Shown: piece by piece, positions 16,197-25,485 of the stretch
Layout: every line of letters starts with the position of its first letter
Position numbering within the stretch: the stretch's first letter is position 1
NCBI GenBank assembly: GCA_002070955.1
Contig: MWEK01000008.1
Span: 1-64,000, forward strand
Direction of reading: 5' to 3'
DNA from: Planctomycetes bacterium ADurb.Bin069
Lineage (GTDB): Bacteria; Planctomycetota; UBA8108; UBA8890; UBA8898
Length of the DNA stretch: 64,000 nt
Notes under the pieces: model-generated
Seen by the model: the letters and a program-made list of their open reading frames with translations, nothing else
Databases searched by the model: none
What the model was told of the DNA's origin: nothing
Program-made: the position numbers and the translations under genes

Positions 16197-16621
16197 GCCG
16201 TCCTCTCCTTTCGCGCCCGCTGCATGGCGCCGGCGAGTTCGCGCTCCTCGCGGCGCGCCGCGAGCTTCCGCGCCGCGGCCCGGCGCGCCGCGAGGACCTC
16301 GCCGACGGCCTCGCGCCGCCGCCGCGCTTCCAGGTACTCCCTCGCGCGGCCCTCCGCGACGCCCTCGGCGGCGCGGGCGCGGTCCCGGCAGCGGGAAGCG
16401 CGATCGGCCAGCGCGCTCGCCCAGCGGCGGTGCTCCAGCGCCGCCGCGCGGGCGCCGCGCTCCCGCTCCCGCACCGCCGCCCTCGCGGCGCGGGCGCGAT
16501 CGGCCAGCGCCGCCGCCTCGGCCCGCGCGGCATCGCGGCCGCGCACCGCCGCGGACAGCGCGCCCCGCGCCCGGTCCTCCGCCGCCGCGGCGATCCTGAG
16601 CAGCGCCTCAAGCCCGCGCAC
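16193..16621 (-). CDS. fliJ: FliJ-like coiled-coil export chaperone
   Basis: A 142-residue, almost entirely helical protein rich in Ala, Arg and Glu, predicted as a long antiparallel coiled coil. Sequence similarity of FliJ proteins is weak, so the call rests on size, coiled-coil character and place directly after fliI. FliJ sits in the FliI hexamer and links it to FlhA. The GTG start lies inside the end of fliI (14-base overlap) and the stop overlaps fliO as GTGA. Confidence 0.75.
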   Translation of the reverse strand: MRGLEALLRIAAAAEDRARGALSAAVRGRDAARAEAAALADRARAARAAVRERERGARAAALEHRRWASALADRASRCRDRARAAEGVAEGRAREYLEARRRREAVGEVLAARRAAARKLAARREERELAGAMQRARKERTA

Positions 16622-17942
16622 CGTCGCGCTCCTTTTCCATCACCAGTTCCTTGAGCCGCCGGCGCGCCTCCGCCGGCTCGGCGCGCTCTTCGCGGTCCTG
16701 GCGCAGAAACGCCTCGATGGCGCCGCGCAGCTCCAGGGCCCGATCGGCGCGCGGGTCGCTGCCTCGGGCGTAGGCCCCCAACCGCACCAGATCCTCCACA
16801 TCCCTCAGGGACGCCGCCAGCGCGCGCAGCTCCGCCGCCGCGCGCAGATCCTCGGGGGACGCGACATCCGGCATCACGCGGCTCACGCTGCCGAGCACAT
16901 CGATGGCGGGCCAACGGCCGCGCGCCGCCAGATCGCGGGAGAGCCACACGTGGCCGTCGAGGATGCCGCGCACCGCATCGCCGATCGGATCGTTGATGTC
17001 GTCGGCCTCCACCAGCACGCTGGCGAAGGCGGTGATGCTGCCCTGCCGGGAAGTGCCGGCGCGCTCCAGCAGCCGCGGCAAGAGCGCGAACACCGACGGC
17101 GTGTAGCCCCGCGATGCGGGCGCCTCGCCGGCGGCCAGGCCGACCTCGCGCTGGGCCGCCGCCACGCGCGTCACCGAATCGATGAGCAGCACGACATGCC
17201 GGCCCCGGGAGCGGAAATACTCCGCGATGGCCATCGCCGCATGCGCGGCGCGCAGCCGCACCACGGGCGACGCGTCGGAGGTGGACACAACGACGATGGA
17301 GCGCGCGAGCCCCGCCGCGCCTAGGTCGCGCTCGACGAACTCCCTGACCTCGCGCCCGCGTTCGCCGACCAGGGCGATCACCGACAGGTCCGCGTCGGTG
17401 TTCCGGGCGATCATGCCCAGGAGCACGCTCTTGCCGACGCCGGTGCCCGAGAAGATGCCCAGACGCGCGCCGCGGCCGGCGGTGAGCAGCGCGTCGATGG
17501 CGCGCACGCCGGTGCCGAGCGCCTCGCGAATGCGCGCGCGCTCCAGCGGATTCACGGGCACGCCGTAGAGCGGGAACGTCTCCTTGGCGCCCAGCGGGCC
17601 GCGCCCGTCGATGGGGCGCCCCTCCCCGTCGATCACGCGCCCGATCAGCTCGGACCCGACGCGCACGTGCGGCGCCGCGCCGTCGTAAACCAGCCGATCG
17701 TCGGCACACAGTCCGTAGCCGAAGCCGTAGGGAACGAGGAGCACGCGCCCGTCGCGGAAGCCGACCACCTCGGCCGCCGTCGCATCGGCGGCGCGCCGGC
17801 CGCGAATGGCGCACACGGCGCCGATGGGAAGGCAGAGCCCCTCGGCCTCGGCGACCGTGCCGGCGACGTGCCGAATTCGGCCCCAAGCCCGGACAGGCTC
17901 CAACTCCCGAAGCAGCGCGTGCTCACGCGCGAACCGCGTCAT
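16608..17942 (-). CDS. fliI: FliI, flagellar export ATPase
   Basis: Rotary-type ATPase of the flagellar export system, related to F1 beta, 444 residues. Walker A is SGTGVGKSVL, followed by VIALVGERGREVREFVE and the Walker B region VVLLIDSVTRVAAAQREVGLAAGE. GYTPSVFALLPRLLERAG and GSITAFASVLVEADDINDPI are classic FliI stretches. The ATG at 17942 gives MTRFAREHALL and lies 20 bases inside fliH. It forms the ATPase complex with the neighbouring fliH and fliJ products. Confidence 0.95.
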   Translation of the reverse strand: MTRFAREHALLRELEPVRAWGRIRHVAGTVAEAEGLCLPIGAVCAIRGRRAADATAAEVVGFRDGRVLLVPYGFGYGLCADDRLVYDGAAPHVRVGSELIGRVIDGEGRPIDGRGPLGAKETFPLYGVPVNPLERARIREALGTGVRAIDALLTAGRGARLGIFSGTGVGKSVLLGMIARNTDADLSVIALVGERGREVREFVERDLGAAGLARSIVVVSTSDASPVVRLRAAHAAMAIAEYFRSRGRHVVLLIDSVTRVAAAQREVGLAAGEAPASRGYTPSVFALLPRLLERAGTSRQGSITAFASVLVEADDINDPIGDAVRGILDGHVWLSRDLAARGRWPAIDVLGSVSRVMPDVASPEDLRAAAELRALAASLRDVEDLVRLGAYARGSDPRADRALELRGAIEAFLRQDREERAEPAEARRRLKELVMEKERDGARA

Positions 17943-18783
17943 CGCTCTCCCCCGCCAAGAGCCGCTCGATCGCCGCGAGCTGCGTTTCAATCTGCAGATC
18001 AGCGCCGGCCCCGCCGTTCGTCACGATGCAGCCGCCCCGCGCCACGCGTACGTTCGGAACGATCGCGAGGCTCGGGCTCTCCCTGAAGACATCCAGCGCG
18101 CCGGCGGCGTGGCGCTCGATCAGCGCCGCGTCCTCCGGATTGACCTCGACCCGCGCGCCGCCGCGCTGCGCGACGAGCTCCAGGGCTTTCCGAACGTTGC
18201 CGAGCACGATCTCGGGCGCCAGGCGGATCTCGCGCTTGACGACCTTCTCGGCCATGGCCAAGGCCAGGGTCACCACATCGCGCTCCGCGCCGTTCAGGAG
18301 CGCGGCGCGGCGCGCTTCGATCTCCTTGACGAGCGCCGCGAGCGCCGCGGCCGCGGCCGAAAGCTCGGCGCCGAGGGTCCGCATGACCTCCTCGCGCCCG
18401 CGGCGGCCGCCCTCATCGCGCCCTTCCGCCAGCCCGTCGGCCCGCCCCCGCAGGAATCCCTCCTGAAAGCCCTGCTCGAGCCCCTCCGCGCGGGCGCGCT
18501 CCCGCGCCTCCGCCCGCAAGGCCTCCAGGTCCTGCTCCGCCCGCGCCTTCATGGCCGCGATCTCTTCGTCGCAGGCCTGCCGCTTGACGCGGGCCTCCTC
18601 GGCGAGTTCCTCCCGCCGGCGGCGGTACTGCTCTTCGAGCCGGCCCGCCTTGCGCGTCAGGTCCTCGGCCTTGTCGCGGGCTTGCCGGAGCATGGCGCGG
18701 GCCAGGTCCTCGGCCTCGAGCACGCCCGCCCGCCCGGATGGGACGCCGCCGCGCGCGCAGGGCTGCTCACGTTCGCGGGACAT
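17923..18783 (-). CDS. fliH: FliH, regulator of the export ATPase
   Basis: A 286-residue FliH/YscL-type protein that dimerises and binds FliI. The middle (about 25-130) is a charged coiled coil. It includes the glycine-spaced run EGLEQGFQEGFLRGRADGLAEGRDEG, the GxxxG-like repeat seen in FliH. The C-terminal domain (about 165-280) has VVTLALAMAEKVVKREI and VNPEDAALIERH, matching the FliH family. The ATG at 18783 is four bases after the fliG stop; the longer open frame upstream is a shadow of fliG. Confidence 0.88.
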   Translation of the reverse strand: MSREREQPCARGGVPSGRAGVLEAEDLARAMLRQARDKAEDLTRKAGRLEEQYRRRREELAEEARVKRQACDEEIAAMKARAEQDLEALRAEARERARAEGLEQGFQEGFLRGRADGLAEGRDEGGRRGREEVMRTLGAELSAAAAALAALVKEIEARRAALLNGAERDVVTLALAMAEKVVKREIRLAPEIVLGNVRKALELVAQRGGARVEVNPEDAALIERHAAGALDVFRESPSLAIVPNVRVARGGCIVTNGGAGADLQIETQLAAIERLLAGESDDAVRA

Positions 18784-18787
18784 TCGG

Positions 18788-19405
18788 TCAGACAACGGTT
18801 TCTCCTTCGCGGCTGCCGCCGCGCACGCCCGCCGGCGCGCCGCCTCCGAGCAGGCCGGCCGCCGCGACGATGGCCTGCTGCGCCGCCTCGACATCCGCCA
18901 CGCGCGCCGGCCCCATGCGCTCCAGCGCGTCCCTGACGGCCTCCGCCGCGGGCGCCGCCAGGTTCCGCAGCACTTTCGCCTTGAGTTCCGGCGAGGCCGA
19001 CTTGAGCGCCAGCGCGATCCGGCGCGGCTCGACGCCCGCAAGCGACCGCCGCATCGCGGCGTCCTCCACGCCCTGCATGTCCTCGAAGGCCGGCGCGGGG
19101 CTCGGATCCGCGCCGGCCTCCGCCGCCCGCGCGCGGAACTCCGCCACGACCGCGCGGAGCTGTTCCTTGCCCACCGCATCCAGAGCCGTGATCTCCCGGC
19201 TGACGCGCTCGGCGACTTCGCCGGGAAGCCGCGTGAAGATCGCCGCGGCGGCATCCTCGTCCAGCGTGACGAGGAGCACGGCCGCTTTTCTGAGCCCGCT
19301 CAGACCGAGCTTCCCGGACGGCGCCGCCGAGTTCCGGGGCCGCGCCGGCGCGGCCGCGGCGGGCGGCGCCTCCCGATCGGTTGTCCGCGCGCGCCCCGAG
19401 CTCAT
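18788..19405 (-). CDS. fliG: Compact FliG lacking the middle domain
   Basis: Switch/rotor protein of only 205 residues, against about 330-345 usually. Residues about 35-95 form the N-terminal domain that binds FliF (LSGLRKAAVLLVTLDEDAAAAIF, PGEVAERVSREI). Residues about 107-187 match the C-terminal torque domain (FEDMQGVEDAAMRRSLAGVEPRRIALALKSA, VLRNLAAPAAEAVRDALERMGPARVADVEAAQQAIV). The middle domain with its EHPQ-type FliM site and the ARM-C helices are missing. By eye, two charged residues of the torque helix (E. coli Arg281 and Asp289) are Pro and Ala, while Asp288 and Arg297 are kept. No frameshift was seen, and ATGA overlap with fliF supports the start. No fliM or fliN is in the window. 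A full-length fliG elsewhere is possible. Confidence 0.85.
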   Translation of the reverse strand: MSSGRARTTDREAPPAAAAPARPRNSAAPSGKLGLSGLRKAAVLLVTLDEDAAAAIFTRLPGEVAERVSREITALDAVGKEQLRAVVAEFRARAAEAGADPSPAPAFEDMQGVEDAAMRRSLAGVEPRRIALALKSASPELKAKVLRNLAAPAAEAVRDALERMGPARVADVEAAQQAIVAAAGLLGGGAPAGVRGGSREGETVV

Positions 19406-21027
19406 CGGTCGCCCTCCGCCGGGCGCGCGTCGGCCTCGGCCCACGCTCTCACGGCCTCCGCGGCCGCGCCGGGCCGCGTCCGGCAAAACACGCCGATCGC
19501 CCCCACGTCCTCGGCGAAATCCTCGTCCTCGAGGCGCAGTTCCGCGATCGTGTCCGCCGCCCGCGATTCCTCGCCGCCCTCCGCCGCGTGCCCGTCGAGC
19601 AATCCGGCCGGCGGAATATCGATGGGCGGCGGCACGGCTCTCCGCGCGAGGGTGTAGATGAAGCCCAGGGCCGCGATCACGAAGAGCACGCCGGCGATGA
19701 GCGCCGCGTGCCTGCTCGCCCATTCGCCCGCCGCCGCCGTGCGGATGGGGGGCGCGGCCTCGGGCGCCGCCGGCGCCGCCAGCATCACGCCGGGCAGGAC
19801 GCTCACGCTGACCTTGCCCTGGATGGCGAGCATGTTGCGGATCTCGTCTTCCAGCTCCTTGCAGAAGCCGGCGGCATCGATCCCCGGACGCGCCGGTTCG
19901 GCCGGGCCGGCCTCGACGTTCAGCGCCGCGACGACGCGCCCCACGGCGGCCTTGTCGACGCGCACCGCCACCGCCACCTCCTGGATGGCGCCGGCCGGCT
20001 TCACCGTCTTGTCGCGCGTGCGGCCGACGACCGGCGCGTACTCGACCTCGCTCACCATGCGCTCGCCGCCGCCGTCGCCCGGCGCTCCGCCCGCGGGATC
20101 GGCGCCGCTCGCGCGCCCGTGCGTTTCGCGCTCCGCGCGTTCCTTGACCTTCACCGGGCTCTCGGGCGCGGCGACCAGCTCCGCGTCGCTCTCGGTCTTC
20201 CGGCGGTCGAGTTTCACATCGACGAAGAGGGAGTACTCGCTCTCGCGGAAGGTCCGCCCCATGTAGGCCGCGATCTCGCGCTTGTAATGGGCGATATGGG
20301 CCAGGCGGCGCTCGTCGAAGCCGGCGCCCCCGCCGCTGCCGTCATCTTCCAGGGCGTACTCGTTCAGGCGGTTGTCGGCCACCTTGACGGCCTGAAAGGG
20401 AATCGGCGCGCCGCCGCTGACGATGGCGCGAATGGTGCGCACCTGGGCGTTCGTCAGGCGTCCGATGCCGGGAGCGAGCGTCACGGCGACGCTCGCGCTG
20501 TTGGACGCGCCCCCGCCGCCCAGCACGGTCAGCGGCTCGCGCTTGATGTTCAGCTCGACGATCGCGTCGACGATGTCCGGACAGGCCTTGATCGATTCCT
20601 CCAGGTTGATCGTCTTGGCGCGCTTGACCTTCTCGCTGAGCCGCACCGAGGTGTCGCCCCACTGGGGGTCTTGGTCGAGCCACGCCCAGCCGTCGCGCCG
20701 CGGTCCGGATGTGACCTCGGACGCGAGGTAGTTGAGCGCCTGCGGAAGCTGCTCGCTCTTCACCCGGAGGGCGCCCTGCTCGACCCGCACGCCGTAGCCG
20801 GCGTTCTCGAGCTTCAGGGCCATGCGCCGGAGCTCGCCGCCGTCCTGGTGGCGCGCCAGGGCGGTGAACTCGCCCCGGCCGGAGAAAAACGCCGCGAACA
20901 GGAGGCCGAGGCAGACCGCGCCCGCCAGAACCGCGGCCGCGATCTTCTGGCTCGGCGTCAGGCCGGCCGCCAGGCGCGCCGCCCGCTCCCGGAACGTACC
21001 TAAGAACCGCTCCCACACGCTCGTCAC
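19402..21027 (-). CDS. fliF: FliF, MS-ring protein
   Basis: Inner-membrane ring protein on which the flagellum is built, 541 residues. TM1 lies at about 27-48 (KIAAAVLAGAVCLGLLFAAFF) and TM2 at about 445-465 (AALIAGVLFVIAALGFIYTLA). Between them are the ring-building motifs, including PQALNYLASEVTSGP, QWGDTSVRLSEKVKRAKTINLEESI and SVAVTLAPGIGRLTNAQVRTIRAIVSGG. The last 60 residues are the cytoplasmic tail that binds FliG. The GTG start at 21027 is preceded by AAGG; a second GTG three codons later is possible. The stop overlaps fliG as ATGA. Confidence 0.94.
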   Translation of the reverse strand: MTSVWERFLGTFRERAARLAAGLTPSQKIAAAVLAGAVCLGLLFAAFFSGRGEFTALARHQDGGELRRMALKLENAGYGVRVEQGALRVKSEQLPQALNYLASEVTSGPRRDGWAWLDQDPQWGDTSVRLSEKVKRAKTINLEESIKACPDIVDAIVELNIKREPLTVLGGGGASNSASVAVTLAPGIGRLTNAQVRTIRAIVSGGAPIPFQAVKVADNRLNEYALEDDGSGGGAGFDERRLAHIAHYKREIAAYMGRTFRESEYSLFVDVKLDRRKTESDAELVAAPESPVKVKERAERETHGRASGADPAGGAPGDGGGERMVSEVEYAPVVGRTRDKTVKPAGAIQEVAVAVRVDKAAVGRVVAALNVEAGPAEPARPGIDAAGFCKELEDEIRNMLAIQGKVSVSVLPGVMLAAPAAPEAAPPIRTAAAGEWASRHAALIAGVLFVIAALGFIYTLARRAVPPPIDIPPAGLLDGHAAEGGEESRAADTIAELRLEDEDFAEDVGAIGVFCRTRPGAAAEAVRAWAEADARPAEGDR

Positions 21028-21044
21028 CTCGAACCTTCAACTAC

Positions 21045-21383
21045 TCATATCTGCAGCCGGTTGAATTCCTGATACGCCTCGATGAGCCGGCTTCGGACCT
21101 GCATGAGGGTCTTGAAGGCCGTGTCCGCTTTCCGGACCGCGTCGATCACGCCCGCGTAGTCCGCGCGGGCATCGGCGGCGACCTGCCGGATCGCGGCGTC
21201 GGCCTCCCGTTGGAGGACGTTCACCTCGTCGATCGACTTCTTGAGCACGTCCTTGAAGCTGACCTCGGGAGGAGGCGCCCCGCCGGCGGGCTTGGGCGCG
21301 ACGCGCCCCGCCGCCGCGGACGGTTCGGCGGATTTCAGCGCATCGAGCGCAACCGGTCCCATTGCGTCCATCATCGTGTTCAT
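21045..21383 (-). CDS. fliE: FliE, MS-ring/rod junction protein
   Basis: Small basal-body protein linking the MS ring to the rod, 112 residues if the first ATG is used. The C-terminal 70 residues are helical with VSFKDVLKKSIDEVNVLQREAD and TAFKTLMQVRSRLIEAYQEFNRLQI, the FliE signature. It is the first gene of the long flagellar operon. The sigma-54-type promoter places the transcript start only about five bases before the first ATG. The codon-4 ATG (21374), with AGGA nine bases upstream, may therefore be the real start. Confidence 0.9.
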   Translation of the reverse strand: MNTMMDAMGPVALDALKSAEPSAAAGRVAPKPAGGAPPPEVSFKDVLKKSIDEVNVLQREADAAIRQVAADARADYAGVIDAVRKADTAFKTLMQVRSRLIEAYQEFNRLQI

Positions 21384-21398
21384 TCCTGCGCAGCCCTA

Positions 21399-21415
21399 CG
21401 CAAACCGCGTGCCTA
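21399..21415 (-). promoter_or_regulatory. Sigma-54-type promoter of the fliE operon
   Basis: The minus strand reads TAGGCACG-CGGT-TTGCG against the consensus TGGCACG-N4-TTGCW. The GG at -24 and GC at -12 are separated by the required 10 bases. Only one core base differs. The predicted start is near 21388, at the 5' edge of fliE. The upstream gene encodes a sigma-54 activator with an intact GAFTGA loop, which agrees with this call. Confidence 0.75.
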
Positions 21416-21534
21416 ACCCCGCGGCCCCGCCGGCGCGCCGGAAACGAGGCCGCGCGGCCCCGGCGCGCGGGACGCGGCGCGCCCCCGGGGCGAAATTCTC
21501 CCCCGGGGGCGAATTCCGCCCCCGACGGCGCGGG

Positions 21535-22901
<1,367 letters not shown>

Positions 22902-22905
<4 letters not shown>

Positions 22906-23762
22906 GCTCCGTCCTCCTTGAGCTCCCAAGGCAGGGAGATTCGCGCCTCCAGTCCGCCCGCGGCGCGGTTCGCCAGCTCGATCCTGCCCTGGCTACGTTC
23001 GATCAGGCTGTGCACGATGGAAAGACCGAGCCCGGTGCCCCCCTCGTGCAGGCTCCAGAACGGCATGAACGCCTTCTCCAGGCTGTCGGGCGGGATGCCC
23101 GGGCCTGAATCGCGAATTCGGACCGTCACGGCATTGCCGTATCTGACGCCCAGGCGCAACTCGCCGCCGCGCGGCATGGCCTGATAGGCGTTCCTGATCA
23201 CGTTGAGGAAGGCGCGCTTGAGCCAGTCGGGGTCGGCGCGGGCCAGACGGCGTTCCTTGGGATAGCTGCGCGCGACGAGAACGGCCGCGGAACCCTCCCC
23301 GCGGGCCAGGGCGGCGGATTCATCGAGCAACGCGACGATGTCACAGTCCGCGGGGCGAGCCCGCCCCGGCTCGGTGAAGGTGAGGATGTCGTTGACCGTG
23401 GCCGAGAGCAGCGCCACCCCCTTGCGCATGGACGCGATCAGTTCCCGGACGCATTCCCGCTGGCCTGCCTCCTGCTCGAGGAGATCGACGTACAAGGCGA
23501 GGGATCCGAGCGGATTCCGAATCTCGTGCGCCACGCCCGCGGCGATCTTCCCGAGCGCCTCGAGGCGCCGCTTACGTTCCAGCGCGCGGTCTTTCTGAAC
23601 GAGTTGCCGCTCCAGGTACTTGACCCTGGTCCCCAACTGGTCGTGGGACTGTTTAAGGGCTTCCGTGGCGCTCCCGAGGGCGGAGAAAAGCTCCTCGAGG
23701 TCCGTAGAACTCGGCCGAGCGAGCGCCGGTCCTTCCGCCAACGCCGTGGTACGGGAAACCAT
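22902..23762 (-). CDS. Histidine kinase (FleS/FlgS type) for flagellar genes
   Basis: Cytoplasmic histidine kinase of 286 residues with no membrane segment. An N-terminal helical stretch (about 20-68) leads to the HisKA domain, where the H-box is AGVAHEIRNPLGS with His79. The ATPase domain has the N-box VIRNAYQAM, then RDSGPGIPPDSLEKAFMPF and the G-box GGTGLGLSIVHSLIE. It has no obvious PAS or GAF sensor, so the input signal may be protein contact, as in FlgS of epsilonproteobacteria. It is translationally coupled to the response regulator by GTGA overlap. Confidence 0.9.
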
Positions 23763-24243
23763 CGCCCTGAGTCCTCCGGTTGTCCACGCACGGGTGCGCG
23801 ATCACCGGCACGGAGGCCCGAGGCTCCCGCGGCCGACCCTGTCCTCTCGGGCCTCCGCCGGCGATCTACTTTTCTTGCTCTCCACCCCTTCTCAAGGGCG
23901 CCCTTCCGCCGCGGGGGCGCGCGCTCCTCGCCCGCCCCTGCCTGCGGTCGCCCGGCGCCGAGTCCGCGGGTCTCGACGATCAGGCGCTTCCGGCCGCGCC
24001 GTATCGACGCGACCGGTCAAGGAAGCCACACCATAATATGTAATTTATGATCTGTAAACTACGAACTAGATTATCTGAACTAGATTTAATTGGATGTCGA
24101 TAGATCGTGATAATCCGCCAATACCACCACTGTCTATAGTGGCTATGAAAACCGGTTCTCCCTGAATCGCGGTCAGGTCCGGCGCGGACAACGGCGGGCG
24201 GGCAGCTTTCTCGGCGCCTCGCAGGGGAGTCGCGCGCGACTCG
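23763..24243. other. 481-base intergenic region with an AT-rich island
   Basis: This spacer lies between the MerR-type gene (3' end) and the histidine kinase start. Bases 24030-24150 are strikingly AT-rich for this genome. They contain a 14-bp direct repeat and a motif shared with the region upstream of the MerR-type gene. CCACT-GTCTAT-AGTGG at about 24127-24142 is a small inverted repeat. The remainder is GC-rich and no small gene is convincing. It most likely holds the promoter of the kinase/regulator pair. Confidence 0.6.
24038..24090 (-). promoter_or_regulatory. AT-rich control region, copy A, with 14-bp direct repeat
   Basis: On the minus strand CGTAGTTTA, a 7-base insert, then TAAATTACAT (24038-24063) resembles the element at 24660-24678 apart from the insert. 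Next to it are two direct repeats starting GAACTAGATT at 24063 and 24077, a 14-base period. It lies in front of the kinase/regulator genes, at some 275 bases. It could be a promoter with binding sites for the nearby MerR-type protein; this is inference. Confidence 0.45.
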
Positions 24244-24528
24244 TCAGCGTGCCTCCGTTGCGAGCAGGTGCCGGATCTCCCTGAGGGTCTTGCGCTGTCT
24301 TTTCAGCTCTTCGATGCGGCTCAGTCGTGAAAACACGTCTTCGCCGTAGAGCCGATGGCCGGACTTCGTGCGATCCTCTTCCGAGATCAAGCCGAACATC
24401 GTGTAGTTGTGCAGCGTCTGCCGCGAGAGCCCGGTCGAGCTCATTATCTCACCGATGCGGTAGAGCTTGCGGGGCGGCGAGAAGCTGATGCGTGACTTCA
24501 TGTCGGCCTTCATCGTTGCGGGCGGCAA
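24244..24528 (-). CDS. Small MerR-type transcription regulator
   Basis: A DNA-binding protein of about 94 residues made almost only of a MerR winged helix-turn-helix: KLYRIGEIMSSTGLSRQTLHNYTMFGLI, then SGHRLYGEDVFSRLSRIEELKRQ and a short helix. It has no effector-binding domain. The TTG at 24528 is preferred because GGAGGTGATC, a complete match to the 16S anti-Shine-Dalgarno, lies upstream with a spacing of 8. A GTG at 24537 would overlap that site, and the ATGs at 24513 and 24501 are too far from it. Two AT-rich elements with a shared motif flank it, one on its own promoter side and one in front of the flagellar kinase gene. Control of motility is therefore a fair guess. Confidence 0.8.
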   Translation of the reverse strand: MPPATMKADMKSRISFSPPRKLYRIGEIMSSTGLSRQTLHNYTMFGLISEEDRTKSGHRLYGEDVFSRLSRIEELKRQRKTLREIRHLLATEAR

Positions 24529-24659
24529 GACGATCACCTCCGTGGCGCGGCACCGGCTCCCGGCGCTGTCGGCCGCCGCCTGAAACCGACCGCCGGTCGC
24601 GATTGCCTGCCGCGCGCGTTACCGGATGTTTCGGCGGTCCCGGCCGAAGACTTTAGACA

Positions 24660-24678
24660 ATGTAAATTATAAACTACG
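24660..24678 (-). promoter_or_regulatory. AT-rich promoter element upstream of the MerR-type gene, copy B
   Basis: The minus strand reads CGTAGTTTATAATTTACAT. It contains a perfect TATAAT -10 box but no good -35 box at 17 bases, which fits a promoter that needs an activator. It shares both ends with the element at 24038-24063. It lies about 130 bases before the MerR-type start and just after the yidD gene. Confidence 0.5.
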
Positions 24679-24723
24679 TTTTGAGCCCCACCCGACCGGC
24701 TGGCCCCTCTTTCACGCCGCGCG

Positions 24724-24954
24724 TTACGGCACGGGATCGAAACCGCCCCTCCCGAAAGGGTTGCACCTGAGGATCCGCCACGCGGTGAGGAGGCATCCTT
24801 TGACGGCGCCCTTGCGTCTCAGAGCCTCGATGCAGTACTCCGAGCAACTCGGATAGAAACGGCAAACGATCGGCAGGCGGCTGAACGCCGGCCGCAGCGC
24901 CCACTGGTACAAACGCACCAAGCCGACCAGGGTCCGAACGGCGAGGCCGCTCAC
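24724..24954 (-). CDS. yidD: YidD, membrane protein insertion efficiency factor
   Basis: A 76-residue membrane-associated protein with the full YidD pattern: [23 protein letters not shown] with its conserved cysteines, [14 protein letters not shown] and GGFDPVP at the C-terminus. It assists YidC-dependent insertion. The GTG start overlaps the rnpA stop as GTGA. The much longer open frame running upstream is a shadow of rnpA and the opposite-strand permease gene. Confidence 0.93.
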   Translation of the reverse strand: MSGLAVRTLVGLVRLYQWALRPAFSRLPIVCRFYPSCSEYCIEALRRKGAVKGCLLTAWRILRCNPFGRGGFDPVP

Positions 24955-25319
24955 GGCCGCTCCGCGCCCAACGCCCGCGCGAAGGCGGCGAACGCGCGCA
25001 GCACGCGATCCAGCGTCAACGTCGCGGACGGAGCCGGAATGAGGACGACATCCACCGCGCAGGGCAGGCGATGTTTGCTCAGGCGGAAGCCTTCCCTGAG
25101 CAACCGCCGAATTCGGTTTCGCGCCACGGCGTTGCCGTTGCGCCGTCCGACGATCACCCCCAGGCGGCTCGCGGCGCCGCCGGTGCGCAAGCACCTGAAC
25201 GTGATGCCGCCGGCGGAGAACCGCGCGCCGCGCTCCAGGATCTCCGTGAACTGCGCTTTCCTGTGCAGCCGCTCCCGCGGGCGGAAACCGTGTCTGCGAC
25301 CCTCGGGTCGGTTCTCCAT
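24951..25319 (-). CDS. rnpA: RnpA, protein subunit of RNase P
   Basis: Protein component of RNase P, which matures tRNA 5' ends; 122 residues. It has [26 protein letters not shown] and the signature [22 protein letters not shown] (RNR motif). The ATG at 25319 gives [12 protein letters not shown], with only a weak ribosome site. It pairs with yidD as usual, but rpmH (ribosomal protein L34), which normally precedes rnpA, is not found in the upstream 166 bases. Confidence 0.92.
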   Translation of the reverse strand: MENRPEGRRHGFRPRERLHRKAQFTEILERGARFSAGGITFRCLRTGGAASRLGVIVGRRNGNAVARNRIRRLLREGFRLSKHRLPCAVDVVLIPAPSATLTLDRVLRAFAAFARALGAERP

Positions 25320-25485
25320 GCGTCGACCGTCTTCCGCGGGCAGCCGGCCCGCTCTTGCGCTCGGCCGCGCGCGCACGTACTATCGTCGGTCGCTCGCTCC
25401 GGGCCGGCACGCGCCGTCGCCGGAGGAACGCGCTCGTGCGCGGCGCGCCGCGCACCATCATACACCGACAGCCTGCGGAGCGGCC

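Noticed and set aside
18788..19405. A frameshift that hides the missing part of FliG
   Set aside because: The N- and C-domain motifs are in one continuous frame and no extra middle-domain motif is visible in other frames. The gene fits between fliF and fliH with usual overlaps.
23763..24243. A tRNA or small RNA gene in the AT-rich spacer
   Set aside because: I could not form a cloverleaf or find a T-loop or CCA end. The direct repeats look regulatory; a computed covariance-model search would decide.
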